DNA of 64,000 nucleotides from Spirosoma arboris (GTDB lineage: Bacteria; Bacteroidota; Bacteroidia; Cytophagales; Spirosomataceae): assembly GCF_009754945.1 (NCBI RefSeq), contig NZ_WPIN01000005.1, positions 124,001-188,000 on the forward strand, given 5' to 3'. Below the pieces are notes generated by a model, which saw nothing but the letters and a program-made list of their open reading frames with translations, had not been told where the DNA came from and made no database searches. Positions 42,397 through 49,935 of this stretch are shown in pieces (position 1 is the first letter of the stretch; each line of letters opens with the position of its first letter). The position numbers and the translations under genes were made by a program.

Positions 42397-43308
42397 TTAT
42401 TTTGACAAGAATTCACGCAGTGCTGTATTGTATTCGTCGCTGGCGTTCAGGTACGGAAAATGCCCTTTCTGGCGGAAGGTATGCACCTGTGCTGTCGTGT
42501 AATAGTGTTTCAGTTGCGTACGCAGTTCGGGCGGTACGAGCGGGTCATTATCTGATTCAAAAATCAGCAATGGAGTCGCCGTCTGTTTCCCGTCGATAGG
42601 ATTGAATTTATCAACTACGCAATGATAGCGGGCAAGAAACTGTGATTTCGACATACGCCCGTACGTGTTTTCGAGCAGTTGCGCTTTGACTAGTGGATTG
42701 TTCTCGGAAGCAGGCAATACCTGATCAAACAAGTTTTGGCGTAGTGCATTCATAACTGCCCATTCCGGTAACCACGAAGCCAGCATTACCTTGGTTTTAT
42801 TTTTTTCTTCATAGGCATCATTCTTCGGAAATGTATTACCCAGAACAGCCTTTTCAATTCGCTGCGCATAGGTTGCCAATAAATACTGGGTCAGGTAACC
42901 ACCCAGCGAACTACCTACGACAGTTGTGGTTTCAATTTTTTCTTTGTCGAGAATCGCGATAATGCCTTTTCCCAAATCAGACAGATTATCAACGGGCGGA
43001 TAGGTAACGCTAACGACTCGATACTCAGGACTAAACGCATTCATCTGCTGCCACCAGAAATCATAGCCGCCCGTCATACCATGTAGGAAAAGGATGGTTT
43101 TCGGTCCCTTACCGAGTACCATATATGTCCAGTCGTAGCCCTGCGTATTAATCGTCGATGTTGGAAGTTTCCGGAAGTTGGCTAAGTCATTAATTGGCGC
43201 TTTATCGGCACCATCATATAAGTCGATGGCATCTTTTTTAGGCGTTGGATACAGATAGGAAACTATAGTGAGGACAAGAGGAATTAACCAGAGGAAACGT
43301 TTCTTCAT
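42397..43308 (-). CDS. Alpha/beta hydrolase with membrane anchor or signal
   Basis: A 303-residue hydrolase. The start KKRFLWLIPLVLTIVSYLY is an uncleaved anchor or signal. The fold shows the oxyanion motif ILFLHGMTGGYDFWW, the nucleophile elbow VVGSSLGGYL, the acid in LLIFESDNDPLVPPE and the His in KGHFPYLN. Substrate is unknown (ester, lactone or amide). It is the first gene of a five-gene same-strand run (hydrolase, RidA, beta-lactamase-like, Crp, DoxX). Confidence 0.88.
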   Translation of the reverse strand: MKKRFLWLIPLVLTIVSYLYPTPKKDAIDLYDGADKAPINDLANFRKLPTSTINTQGYDWTYMVLGKGPKTILFLHGMTGGYDFWWQQMNAFSPEYRVVSVTYPPVDNLSDLGKGIIAILDKEKIETTTVVGSSLGGYLTQYLLATYAQRIEKAVLGNTFPKNDAYEEKNKTKVMLASWLPEWAVMNALRQNLFDQVLPASENNPLVKAQLLENTYGRMSKSQFLARYHCVVDKFNPIDGKQTATPLLIFESDNDPLVPPELRTQLKHYYTTAQVHTFRQKGHFPYLNASDEYNTALREFLSK

Positions 43309-43507
43309 GAATAGTTTTTTAGGAAATTAGGGTACAAGTCGGAGGAGGTTCATAAAAATAAACACTTTAGTCGAATCTGTACGGGTTTCTCCGTTTCTTT
43401 CACTTTTTGTTACGAAAAGTGCTACAGAAGACCTACATAAGTAATGTTCAGGCAATTGCGAAAACGGATTTCCCCATATCCTCACGCAACGGCCAGCCTG
43501 CTTTCTA

Positions 43508-43515
43508 TATCTTTG
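43508..43515 (+). promoter_or_regulatory. Candidate -7 box of the LytTR gene
   Basis: TATCTTTG fits the Bacteroidota -7 consensus TAnnTTTG and lies 15 bp before the GTG start, which would give a very short leader. No good -33 TTTG was found. Confidence 0.35.
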
Positions 43516-43530
43516 ATCAACTAACAACCG

Positions 43531-44370
43531 GTGAACAGACTTGAAAACCAATCAGCCATTACGTCAACCAGGCAGGCACTACAGTCAGAAATAGTCCTGT
43601 TTCTGGTGTTAATTCCCCTGATTAATGCGTACAATTATTACCTCACGTATACGAACATTCGGTTCGGGTGGTTTCTCATTTCGACCTACACAATCGACAC
43701 GTTGACGGGCTACGGAGTCTGGTGGAGCATCCGTAGTAGTATTCTCTGGTTAGACCAACGGCTACCGTACACGGCCCGCCCTCTGAAGCGCATTGCTATC
43801 CAGGGCCTCCTGACTATAAGCATAGGTTTGTTCATTATTATTGCCTCAACCGAAATTCTCAATGCCTTACTGAAGGACAAACCCGTGCCGATGAGTTTTT
43901 ATCAGTACGACATCTTCATTTTTGTCATCTGGTTCATCGGCATCAATGGGTTTTACATTAGCTTTCATTATTACAGTGAATGGCAGCGAACGGAGCAACT
44001 ACGTACCCATGATAAAACCATTCGCCAGGAAGGAATTCGGGTACGATCAGGTCGGCAGGAATTGTCGGTTCCTTTTTCGGAAATTAAGGGGGTTTATGTC
44101 GATGGTGATTACACGGTTTTGGTAACTGAGCAGTCCAAAAAATATCTGCTGGATCAGTCCTTAGATAAGGTTGAGCAGAGTATTCCGTCCGAATCGTTCT
44201 TCCGCCTGAATCGTCAGTATATCCTGAATCGGCAAGCCATTGAAGGGTTTAAACGAATCGAAAACGGCAAGCTCAGCCTAATCCTCTACAACACCGATCA
44301 CTTCCCGGACACCTTGCAGGTGAGCCGTACAAAAGCACCCGCATTCAAGGCTTGGTTTCAATTGGTGTGA
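43531..44370 (+). CDS. LytTR family DNA-binding protein with membrane domain
   Basis: A 279-residue protein. Four hydrophobic helices in residues 20-160 form a membrane domain. A cytoplasmic linker follows, then a LytTR DNA-binding domain (about 180-279): VRSGRQELSVPFSEIKGVYVDGDYTVLVT, FFRLNRQYILNRQAIEGF and LQVSRTKAPAFKAW. This membrane-plus-LytTR architecture is frequent in Bacteroidota one-component systems. A GTG start is used because no in-frame ATG fits the N-terminus. The next gene on the same strand, an acyltransferase, lies 127 bp away. Confidence 0.88.
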   Translation: MNRLENQSAITSTRQALQSEIVLFLVLIPLINAYNYYLTYTNIRFGWFLISTYTIDTLTGYGVWWSIRSSILWLDQRLPYTARPLKRIAIQGLLTISIGLFIIIASTEILNALLKDKPVPMSFYQYDIFIFVIWFIGINGFYISFHYYSEWQRTEQLRTHDKTIRQEGIRVRSGRQELSVPFSEIKGVYVDGDYTVLVTEQSKKYLLDQSLDKVEQSIPSESFFRLNRQYILNRQAIEGFKRIENGKLSLILYNTDHFPDTLQVSRTKAPAFKAWFQLV

Positions 44371-44497
44371 TAGTCATTGGCGGAGTTATTACAACTACAC
44401 TTCAGGGAGAAATCTGCTACAGTTCGCCGGAAAGCATCGATTTTGACTTGGTTTTCGCTGGTAGGCAGGCCTAGCTTCGTTCAAAATTTAGTTCACG

Positions 44498-45715
44498 ATG
44501 CTTACTGTCAACCAACGCCAACCAGTTTCAATTTCGCCCATTGAATCCCCTCGATTTCACGCTTTAGATGCCGCCCGAACCATCGCCTTGCTCATTGGTA
44601 TCGTTCATCACGGTATTGAATCCTTTGTTTCCTATGCCAATGGGGATTGGGCAACGCAGGATTCACAAAGCAGTATTGTGCTGGACATTGTGTTTTACGT
44701 CTCTCATGTTTTTCGGATGCAGGCATTTTTCCTGATGTCGGGGTTCTTTGCGCACCTACTTTATCACCGGCGTGGACCGCGCGAATTTATCATCAATCGA
44801 ACGAAACGACTCTTGCTGCCTTTCCTGTTGTTCTGGCCAATTCTATACGCAATCAATTGGCACATCTGGGTATGGGGCATTCAACGGGTTAAACATCTGC
44901 CGTGGCAAGAGTCCATCACGAAACTACCTGCTTATTTCAACTGGGACAATGGTTTCCCGCTCATGCACCTTTGGTTCCTTTATTTTCTCGTACTGTTTTG
45001 TGCAGGTGTAGCCGTCGTTCGTCCTATTGTCAATGGTTGGCTTGATCCCACGAAACGCCTGAGGGCTATGGTGGATAAGAGTCTGGCGTTTGCGCTTACG
45101 CACTGGTGGGGAAGTTTAGCACTGGGATTTATCATGATTGCGCCTATGCTGGGTATGACCGATTGGTTCGGAGTCGATACGTCGGCCTCAGGTTTAGTGC
45201 CTCGCTGGGCACCGTTTATTCTATATGGACTTTACTTTACGCTGGGATGGTTTCTACATCGACAAGTTCACCTCTTAGCTTATTTCCGTCAATTCAGGCT
45301 GATCAATTTGATACTAAGTATTTGCTTAATTGCGGCTCTGATCATCTTAAGTTTATTGTTTGATGAGCCAAAAAATCCGGCTGATGGCCGACTGATTCTT
45401 GCCGGCTTGAACACGTTGTATGCGTTTGCCTCTATGACAACAGTGTGGGCATTTATCGGCTACATAATGGCTCACTTCTCCAAGTCTAACCCGCGGATTC
45501 GCTACCTGGCCGATTTGGCGTATTGGGGCTACTTAGTCCACCTATCCATCGTGGCTTTAGTACAAGTACTGGTGGCTCCCTACGATTGGGCATGGCCCCT
45601 GAAACTCCTGCTTATTCTGAGCATAACGAGTGTTCTATTGGGCGTCACATACCAGTTTGGCGTGCGGAATACCTGGTTAGGCGTTTTGCTCAACGGAAAA
45701 CGGCATTCTCGTTGA
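44498..45715 (+). CDS. Acyltransferase family 3 membrane protein
   Basis: Polytopic inner-membrane acyltransferase of 405 residues, about ten helices. The hallmark segments are RFHALDAARTIALLIGIVHHGIE (with the catalytic-type His), FRMQAFFLMSGFFAHLLYHR and RTKRLLLPFLLFWPI. Related OpgC proteins succinylate periplasmic glucans; other members acetylate surface sugars. Substrate is unknown. A perfect palindromic hairpin and a terminator follow the stop. Confidence 0.9.
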   Translation: MLTVNQRQPVSISPIESPRFHALDAARTIALLIGIVHHGIESFVSYANGDWATQDSQSSIVLDIVFYVSHVFRMQAFFLMSGFFAHLLYHRRGPREFIINRTKRLLLPFLLFWPILYAINWHIWVWGIQRVKHLPWQESITKLPAYFNWDNGFPLMHLWFLYFLVLFCAGVAVVRPIVNGWLDPTKRLRAMVDKSLAFALTHWWGSLALGFIMIAPMLGMTDWFGVDTSASGLVPRWAPFILYGLYFTLGWFLHRQVHLLAYFRQFRLINLILSICLIAALIILSLLFDEPKNPADGRLILAGLNTLYAFASMTTVWAFIGYIMAHFSKSNPRIRYLADLAYWGYLVHLSIVALVQVLVAPYDWAWPLKLLLILSITSVLLGVTYQFGVRNTWLGVLLNGKRHSR

Positions 45716-45748
45716 GCAACTAATAGGCAGTACAAATTTTCGATCAAC

Positions 45749-45797
45749 ACAGGGTTTTCGGTTTGAACCGTGGCACGGTTCAAACCGAAAACCCTGT
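45749..45797. repeat. Near-complete palindrome, CCGTGCCACGG family
   Basis: Arms 45749-45772 and 45774-45797 are perfect 24-bp complements with one unpaired base (CCGTG-G-CACGG in the centre). The central CCGTGGCACGG motif also forms part of the arms at 57759-57834. It lies 33 bp after the acyltransferase stop. Confidence 0.9.
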
Positions 45798-45804
45798 CAA
45801 CAAA

Positions 45805-45834
45805 AAAGCCGCCCCTCAATCCGGGGACGGCTTT
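45805..45834. terminator. Terminator hairpin
   Basis: Stem AAAGCCGcCCC / GGGGaCGGCTTT around CAAT. It lies between the acyltransferase and the converging TonB-dependent receptor. A further perfect 14-bp inverted repeat (TAGGATGTATACTA) spans 45871-45911. Confidence 0.7.
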
Positions 45835-45870
45835 CACGTTTTCTTAACCTAAACTAAGTCCGTTGTTATG

Positions 45871-45911
45871 TAGGATGTATACTAGGCATATATCTTATAG
45901 TATACATCCTA
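45871..45911. repeat. 14-bp inverted repeat at the TonB-receptor 3' end
   Basis: TAGGATGTATACTA at 45871-45884 and its exact complement at 45898-45911, 8 bp past the receptor stop. AT-rich loop. It might act as the receptor's terminator. Confidence 0.7.
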
Positions 45912-45918
45912 TATCTCT

Positions 45919-48399
45919 CTAATTCTGTCCGCCTACCCGATTCTGTTCGGCCGATGTGGCTGAATTGCGTTGACGGGCACCTTTTACGTTTTGATTACCA
46001 AAGCGGTATGTGAATGTCAGTCTGATCTGGCGGCTCTCCCAGCGTGATTGTACCCGAAAATCAATGTCTTGAACCAGTGCCCGACCGCTGAAATGATTTA
46101 GCCAGAAGGGGTCGTTTACATTCAGTTTCAGATTACCCTTGCCATCCATAACTTTCTTTTGCACACCTACACTAAAGCCACCCATTGGTTGTGCCCGGTA
46201 GAACCCATATTGCGAGGCCGAATTGTACCAGCCCGATAGTTCTGCCGACAGCGTTTTGCTCATCGTGAAGTTATTAGACATGTATAAATTGTAGGCCACT
46301 AATTTCACTTCGTAGGGTGTACCTGAGTACGTAGTCTGATAGTGCTGGTAGTAGCTATTGATGTTATTCTGCATACGCCACCATTTAGCGACCGTTACTG
46401 GAAAGCTCAGGTTCAGGCTTAGGTTGTCCATATGACCCTGGTTTTCGGGAGTCACATAGGTAATGTTCTCAGCAGGAATCTGGCGGGGTGTTTCCTGATT
46501 GATGAAATCCGTTGTGCGACTATAGTTCAATGTTGTTGTAAATGCATTTTTATATACGTGTGTCAACTCAATTGAATTCGTGTATTGAGGCCGCAGGAAC
46601 GGATTTCCTTTCTGATACGTATACGGGTCCAGATAGAACACAAAGGGATTCAGATTCTGGTAATCAGGGCGGTCGATACGACGGCTATACGACAGGTTCA
46701 GCACGTTGTTGGTATCCAGTTGCCGCGACAGGAACAATGTCGGGAAGAGATTCAGGTAATTCCGATCAACGGTTTGGTTCAGTGTGATCGAGTTACCGAT
46801 CGAGTGCGTATGCTCAGCCCGTAACCCCGCCTGAACTTTCAACTTGCCGAATTTACCAGCGTAATTAAGATAACCAGCGTTGATATTTTCATTATACTGG
46901 AACTGGTTCGAGCGACTGGCATCAGGCAACCATTGCCGATTTTCCTGTTGCAGTGTATCATATAGGGTGTTATTATCGGCGTTAACGTAGCTGCTTTTCA
47001 GACCTGCTTCTACTTTACCTCCATTTTTAAGCGGATGCACATAATCGGTCTTGAATGCCCAGATATTAATAGTCGATGGCATATTGCTCCGAACATCCTG
47101 GTTAGGGCGGAAAATCGCGTTTTCGGAATTAAAATACTGGGTAGCCAGATTATTGCCATTCTTACCACTATAATGAACATAATCGGCATCAACTGTCCAT
47201 TCGCGACCTTTACCATAGTCGAATTTATAGTTGACATTACCCGTCATATTTGACAAAAAGTTGCCCTGATTCGTCTGCGTAACCGCCTTGCTGGTCAGTT
47301 GGTGATTCTCGTCGCTGATGAGCGTATTGTTCAGACCCGATGAGCGCCAGTCATTTGAGAAACCATTGACTAACACCCCAATCGTACTTTTGTCGTTGAT
47401 GAAATAATCCATACCTGCCTTGTACGAATGGCCAGTAAATTGGTTAGGCCGAAACGAATTCTGGTCGAAGTAGGTAGTATGCCCGTTGTAGGGAATATTC
47501 CGGGTAATCTGATTACTTTGAGAACTTTGCCGATTTACGTAGCTATAGTTACCAAACAAATTGATCTTTCCTTCGCGGTGATTAATGTTCAGTGAGGAGT
47601 TAAACTTTGGCAGATCATCACGTGCCCCACTCAGGTTGTTCACCCAGCCGTAGCCAGTACCAAGAATGAAGGTTCCATTGGTGCCAAAATTCTTGTTTTT
47701 CTTCATCTTGATGTTGATGATCCCCGAATTACCAGCGGCATCGTATTTGGAGCCAGGATTGGTAATGATCTCGATCGAAGCAATGTTGTCGCTGGGCGTG
47801 TTTTTAAGCAGATTCGATACTTCCTGTTGCGAAAGGTAAGTTTGCTTTCCGTCGATATAAACGATGACACCCGCTTTGCCTTTTAACTGAATCTGGTCAT
47901 TCTGGCGGTCGATGGTTACGCCGGGTGCTTTTTCCAGCACTTCCAGAGCTGTGTTGCCACTCGCTACAATGCTGTTTTCGACGTTCATCACCGTACGGTC
48001 AACCTGTTGTTCGATGAATGGTTTCTGAGCAACAACTTTCACCTCTGTCAGGCTTTTCGTCTCGTCGGTCATGGCCAGTGTGGGCAATTCAACTGCCGGA
48101 TGTGCTTCATCAATCGCGAACGGTACACTATACGTTTTGCGGTATCCGATCTGTTGAGCAGCTACCAGATATTGTCCTGCACCAACATTTTCGAAGGCGT
48201 ATTTCCCGTCGATATCGCTGATGGCTCCTTTTACCAGCGTTGAATCTTTTGCCTTTAGGAGCATCATTGTTGTGAATTCGAGTGGTTTTCCAGCCACCGT
48301 GCCCACATGTCCGTTAACAGTTCCCCGCGTCAGAACCTGCCCAAACGCCGTTGTCAGCGTCAGCAGAATAAGTATTGAGAAGGAGAATAACGTCTTCAT
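45919..48399 (-). CDS. TonB-dependent outer-membrane receptor family protein
   Basis: Outer-membrane protein of 826 residues from the ATG at 48399 (signal peptide MKTLFSFSILILLTLTTAFGQ). A longer frame from 48447 would put 16 residues ahead of the signal. The carboxypeptidase-regulatory-like domain follows (GTVNGHVGTVAGKPLEFTTM), then a plug with IQLKGKAGVIVYIDGKQTYL and IASIEIITNPGSKYDAAGNSGIINI, then an OMP_b-brl_3-type barrel with NLSYSRRIDRPDYQNLNPF. Ligand unknown, no SusD partner. Domain order matches the receptor at 31151. Confidence 0.93.
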   Translation of the reverse strand: MKTLFSFSILILLTLTTAFGQVLTRGTVNGHVGTVAGKPLEFTTMMLLKAKDSTLVKGAISDIDGKYAFENVGAGQYLVAAQQIGYRKTYSVPFAIDEAHPAVELPTLAMTDETKSLTEVKVVAQKPFIEQQVDRTVMNVENSIVASGNTALEVLEKAPGVTIDRQNDQIQLKGKAGVIVYIDGKQTYLSQQEVSNLLKNTPSDNIASIEIITNPGSKYDAAGNSGIINIKMKKNKNFGTNGTFILGTGYGWVNNLSGARDDLPKFNSSLNINHREGKINLFGNYSYVNRQSSQSNQITRNIPYNGHTTYFDQNSFRPNQFTGHSYKAGMDYFINDKSTIGVLVNGFSNDWRSSGLNNTLISDENHQLTSKAVTQTNQGNFLSNMTGNVNYKFDYGKGREWTVDADYVHYSGKNGNNLATQYFNSENAIFRPNQDVRSNMPSTINIWAFKTDYVHPLKNGGKVEAGLKSSYVNADNNTLYDTLQQENRQWLPDASRSNQFQYNENINAGYLNYAGKFGKLKVQAGLRAEHTHSIGNSITLNQTVDRNYLNLFPTLFLSRQLDTNNVLNLSYSRRIDRPDYQNLNPFVFYLDPYTYQKGNPFLRPQYTNSIELTHVYKNAFTTTLNYSRTTDFINQETPRQIPAENITYVTPENQGHMDNLSLNLSFPVTVAKWWRMQNNINSYYQHYQTTYSGTPYEVKLVAYNLYMSNNFTMSKTLSAELSGWYNSASQYGFYRAQPMGGFSVGVQKKVMDGKGNLKLNVNDPFWLNHFSGRALVQDIDFRVQSRWESRQIRLTFTYRFGNQNVKGARQRNSATSAEQNRVGGQN

Positions 48400-48706
48400 A
48401 AGTAGTGTTGTTTTCAGAAGGTTGCTTTGTCTTTGTATCAAGTACATGGCAAAGGTAGGTAGTGGGCATCACAAAGTACCTGTTCTTACACAAGCGGTCT
48501 GAACGGCAGGATGAGCGGATTTTACGAGGGGATTGGTATTCTGAGAGGTAATTTCAAACTAAAGACACAAGCAAAAGCAGAATGTTGCATGGTCAGAACC
48601 GGGATTTAGCAGATTTATGGATTAACAGGATTTTGTTGTGCGCTTCTACGAAGCGAATCAGTTAAAAAACAAAATCCTGTTAATCCATAAATCTGCTAAA
48701 TCCCGG
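48400..48706. other. Intergenic region upstream of the TonB receptor
   Basis: 307 bp without a gene. It contains the receptor's candidate -7 box at 48450-48457 and the 40-bp inverted repeat at 48598-48707, both listed separately. Confidence 0.5.
48450..48457 (-). promoter_or_regulatory. Candidate -7 box of the TonB receptor
   Basis: Minus-strand TACCTTTG fits TAnnTTTG. It lies 51 bp upstream of the chosen ATG. The same octamer occurs upstream of the DUF983 gene at 62311. Confidence 0.4.
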
Positions 48707-48707
48707 T
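48598..48707. repeat. 40-bp perfect inverted repeat with nested hairpin
   Basis: Arms 48598-48637 and 48668-48707 are exact 40-bp complements that include GGGATTTAGCAGATTTATGG. The loop itself contains a small hairpin, CGCTTC-TAC-GAAGCG. The right arm runs into the stop codon of the beta-barrel gene. The arm sequence resembles an interspersed word (AATCCTGTTAATCCATAAAT) that I recall from many Bacteroidota genomes. Confidence 0.9.
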
Positions 48708-49420
48708 CAGAGTTTAATTCCCACAGCCCACACGCTGGTATCGGGACCCTGGCCTGCACGGAAAGGACTGTTTGGTTCGTAGCGGAAGAACAACTTAGAC
48801 GTACCCCGGAAACCAAGTTCTGTTGTCAGTCCCCAGCGAATCGGGTTCAGGTTGTAGGAATTATGGTTCCGAACAGATGCCCCACCTTCAGGTTTCACTT
48901 TTGTGTAGCTGTCCAAGCGCATGCCAGCATAAGCACCCAGACTCCAGTTAAAGCCCGATTTGAACGACAGGTTCACCATAAGTGGCAGATTAAGCTGGGT
49001 GGTCACCAGTTTAGATCGGTGGAGATCAACATTGGCGGGCTCGATAGCAACTTGACCATTCTGCAGGACTAAGGTGTTCCGGTCTTCAAACATAAAATTG
49101 TTCCAGGCAACTTCAGGACCGGTTATCAACCGGAGTTTGGTAGCTCCATTTACAGCGATCGGAATGCGCTTCTGCCAGGAAAGGGCGACAAAGCGCGAAC
49201 CAATTGGGCTAAGTTCGTAGCTCGCAGGAAGCGATCCACCGAAGTTGTTTAAGCCAACATAGATGCCGAAGTCGGAAGTAACCCGAGCGTAGTTTCTAGT
49301 TCTTGTTACCCGGGTTGTCGAGGTCGAATCGGTTGTGACGGTAATGGTAGTTGATTGTGCGAACGACGCAATTGAGGCAGCAATCATAGCGGTGGTGAGG
49401 AGGTGTTTGAACGTGTTCAT
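48707..49420 (-). CDS. Outer-membrane beta-barrel protein
   Basis: Protein of 237 residues with a signal peptide (FKHLLTTAMIAASIASFAQS) and alternating hydrophobic strands, for example RFVALSWQKRIPIAVNG, LNLPLMVNLSFKSGFNWSLGAYAGM and a final strand WAVGIKL. Fits the PorT/outer-membrane-protein-like barrels of Bacteroidota. Role unknown. The stop codon is covered by the arm of the 40-bp inverted repeat. Confidence 0.75.
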   Translation of the reverse strand: MNTFKHLLTTAMIAASIASFAQSTTITVTTDSTSTTRVTRTRNYARVTSDFGIYVGLNNFGGSLPASYELSPIGSRFVALSWQKRIPIAVNGATKLRLITGPEVAWNNFMFEDRNTLVLQNGQVAIEPANVDLHRSKLVTTQLNLPLMVNLSFKSGFNWSLGAYAGMRLDSYTKVKPEGGASVRNHNSYNLNPIRWGLTTELGFRGTSKLFFRYEPNSPFRAGQGPDTSVWAVGIKL

Positions 49421-49593
49421 AGCTGTTGTATTTTAAGGTTCAGGGTTTAGGAAATTAATGGTTTCAGGTTTAGGAAACTGGTTGTGTTCGTGGCTGTATT
49501 TGTTGTGTTATTTGACAGGAAGATGTCAGAACCCTGGGGGCAGGTTGCATGAGGTTGAAAAAAAATCAGATTTTTTTTGAGGGCTGATCTCTG

Positions 49594-49668
49594 TCGTCGA
49601 CGGGGTTGTATCTGTTGCAGGTCAGTAATGGGGTGCGTAAGCAAATCGTACGGATTCTAAGACCTTGA
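49594..49668 (+). pseudogene. Relic 3' end of a type IX secretion substrate gene
   Basis: In frame it reads STGLYLLQVSNGVRKQIVRI and then LRP-stop. The intact gene at 49936-54240 ends STGIYLLQVSDGVRKQTVRI-LRP-stop, and the DNA is almost identical. No reading frame connects it to anything upstream. It is the leftover tail of a paralogous secreted-protein gene, removed by deletion or recombination. An antisense 65-residue frame here is not a gene. Confidence 0.85.
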
Positions 49669-49686
49669 GCAGTAAACTAGTCTAAA

Positions 49687-49749
49687 TCATTCAAGAGGTC
49701 CTTTCTCAATAATTGGAACCCAGTTATTGAGAAAGGACCTCTTGAATGA
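49687..49749. terminator. Long hairpin after the relic
   Basis: Perfect 26-bp arms (TCATTCAAGAGGTCCTTTCT and onward) around an 11-nt loop, 18 bp after the relic's stop codon. The intact gene has a comparable but unrelated hairpin in the same place (54258). Confidence 0.75.
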
Positions 49750-49935
49750 CCGGATTGATTTTACAAAATAGGGCAATGAACGCTTTCTGGTCATTAGTTA
49801 CCTAATTGTTAGTTAATGTAGAATCAATTTTAATATCACTTTAATATCACTAATCTCTTCATTATTAGTAGTTTTAATGGTTTTAGTAAACTATTTTACA
49901 AAATCCACAAACACTTTCAGGCTAACCAATTACCT

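Larger units (their letters stand above)
49421..49935. other. Intergenic region with relic of a T9SS gene end
   Basis: 515 bp without an intact gene. It contains the C-terminal relic at 49594-49668 and a long hairpin at 49687-49749 (both listed), then an AT-rich promoter-like stretch ahead of the giant secreted protein. Confidence 0.6.

Noticed and set aside
49447..49644. 65-residue antisense frame upstream of the giant gene
   Set aside because: It overlaps the sense-strand relic of the T9SS tail, has low-complexity translation and no signal.
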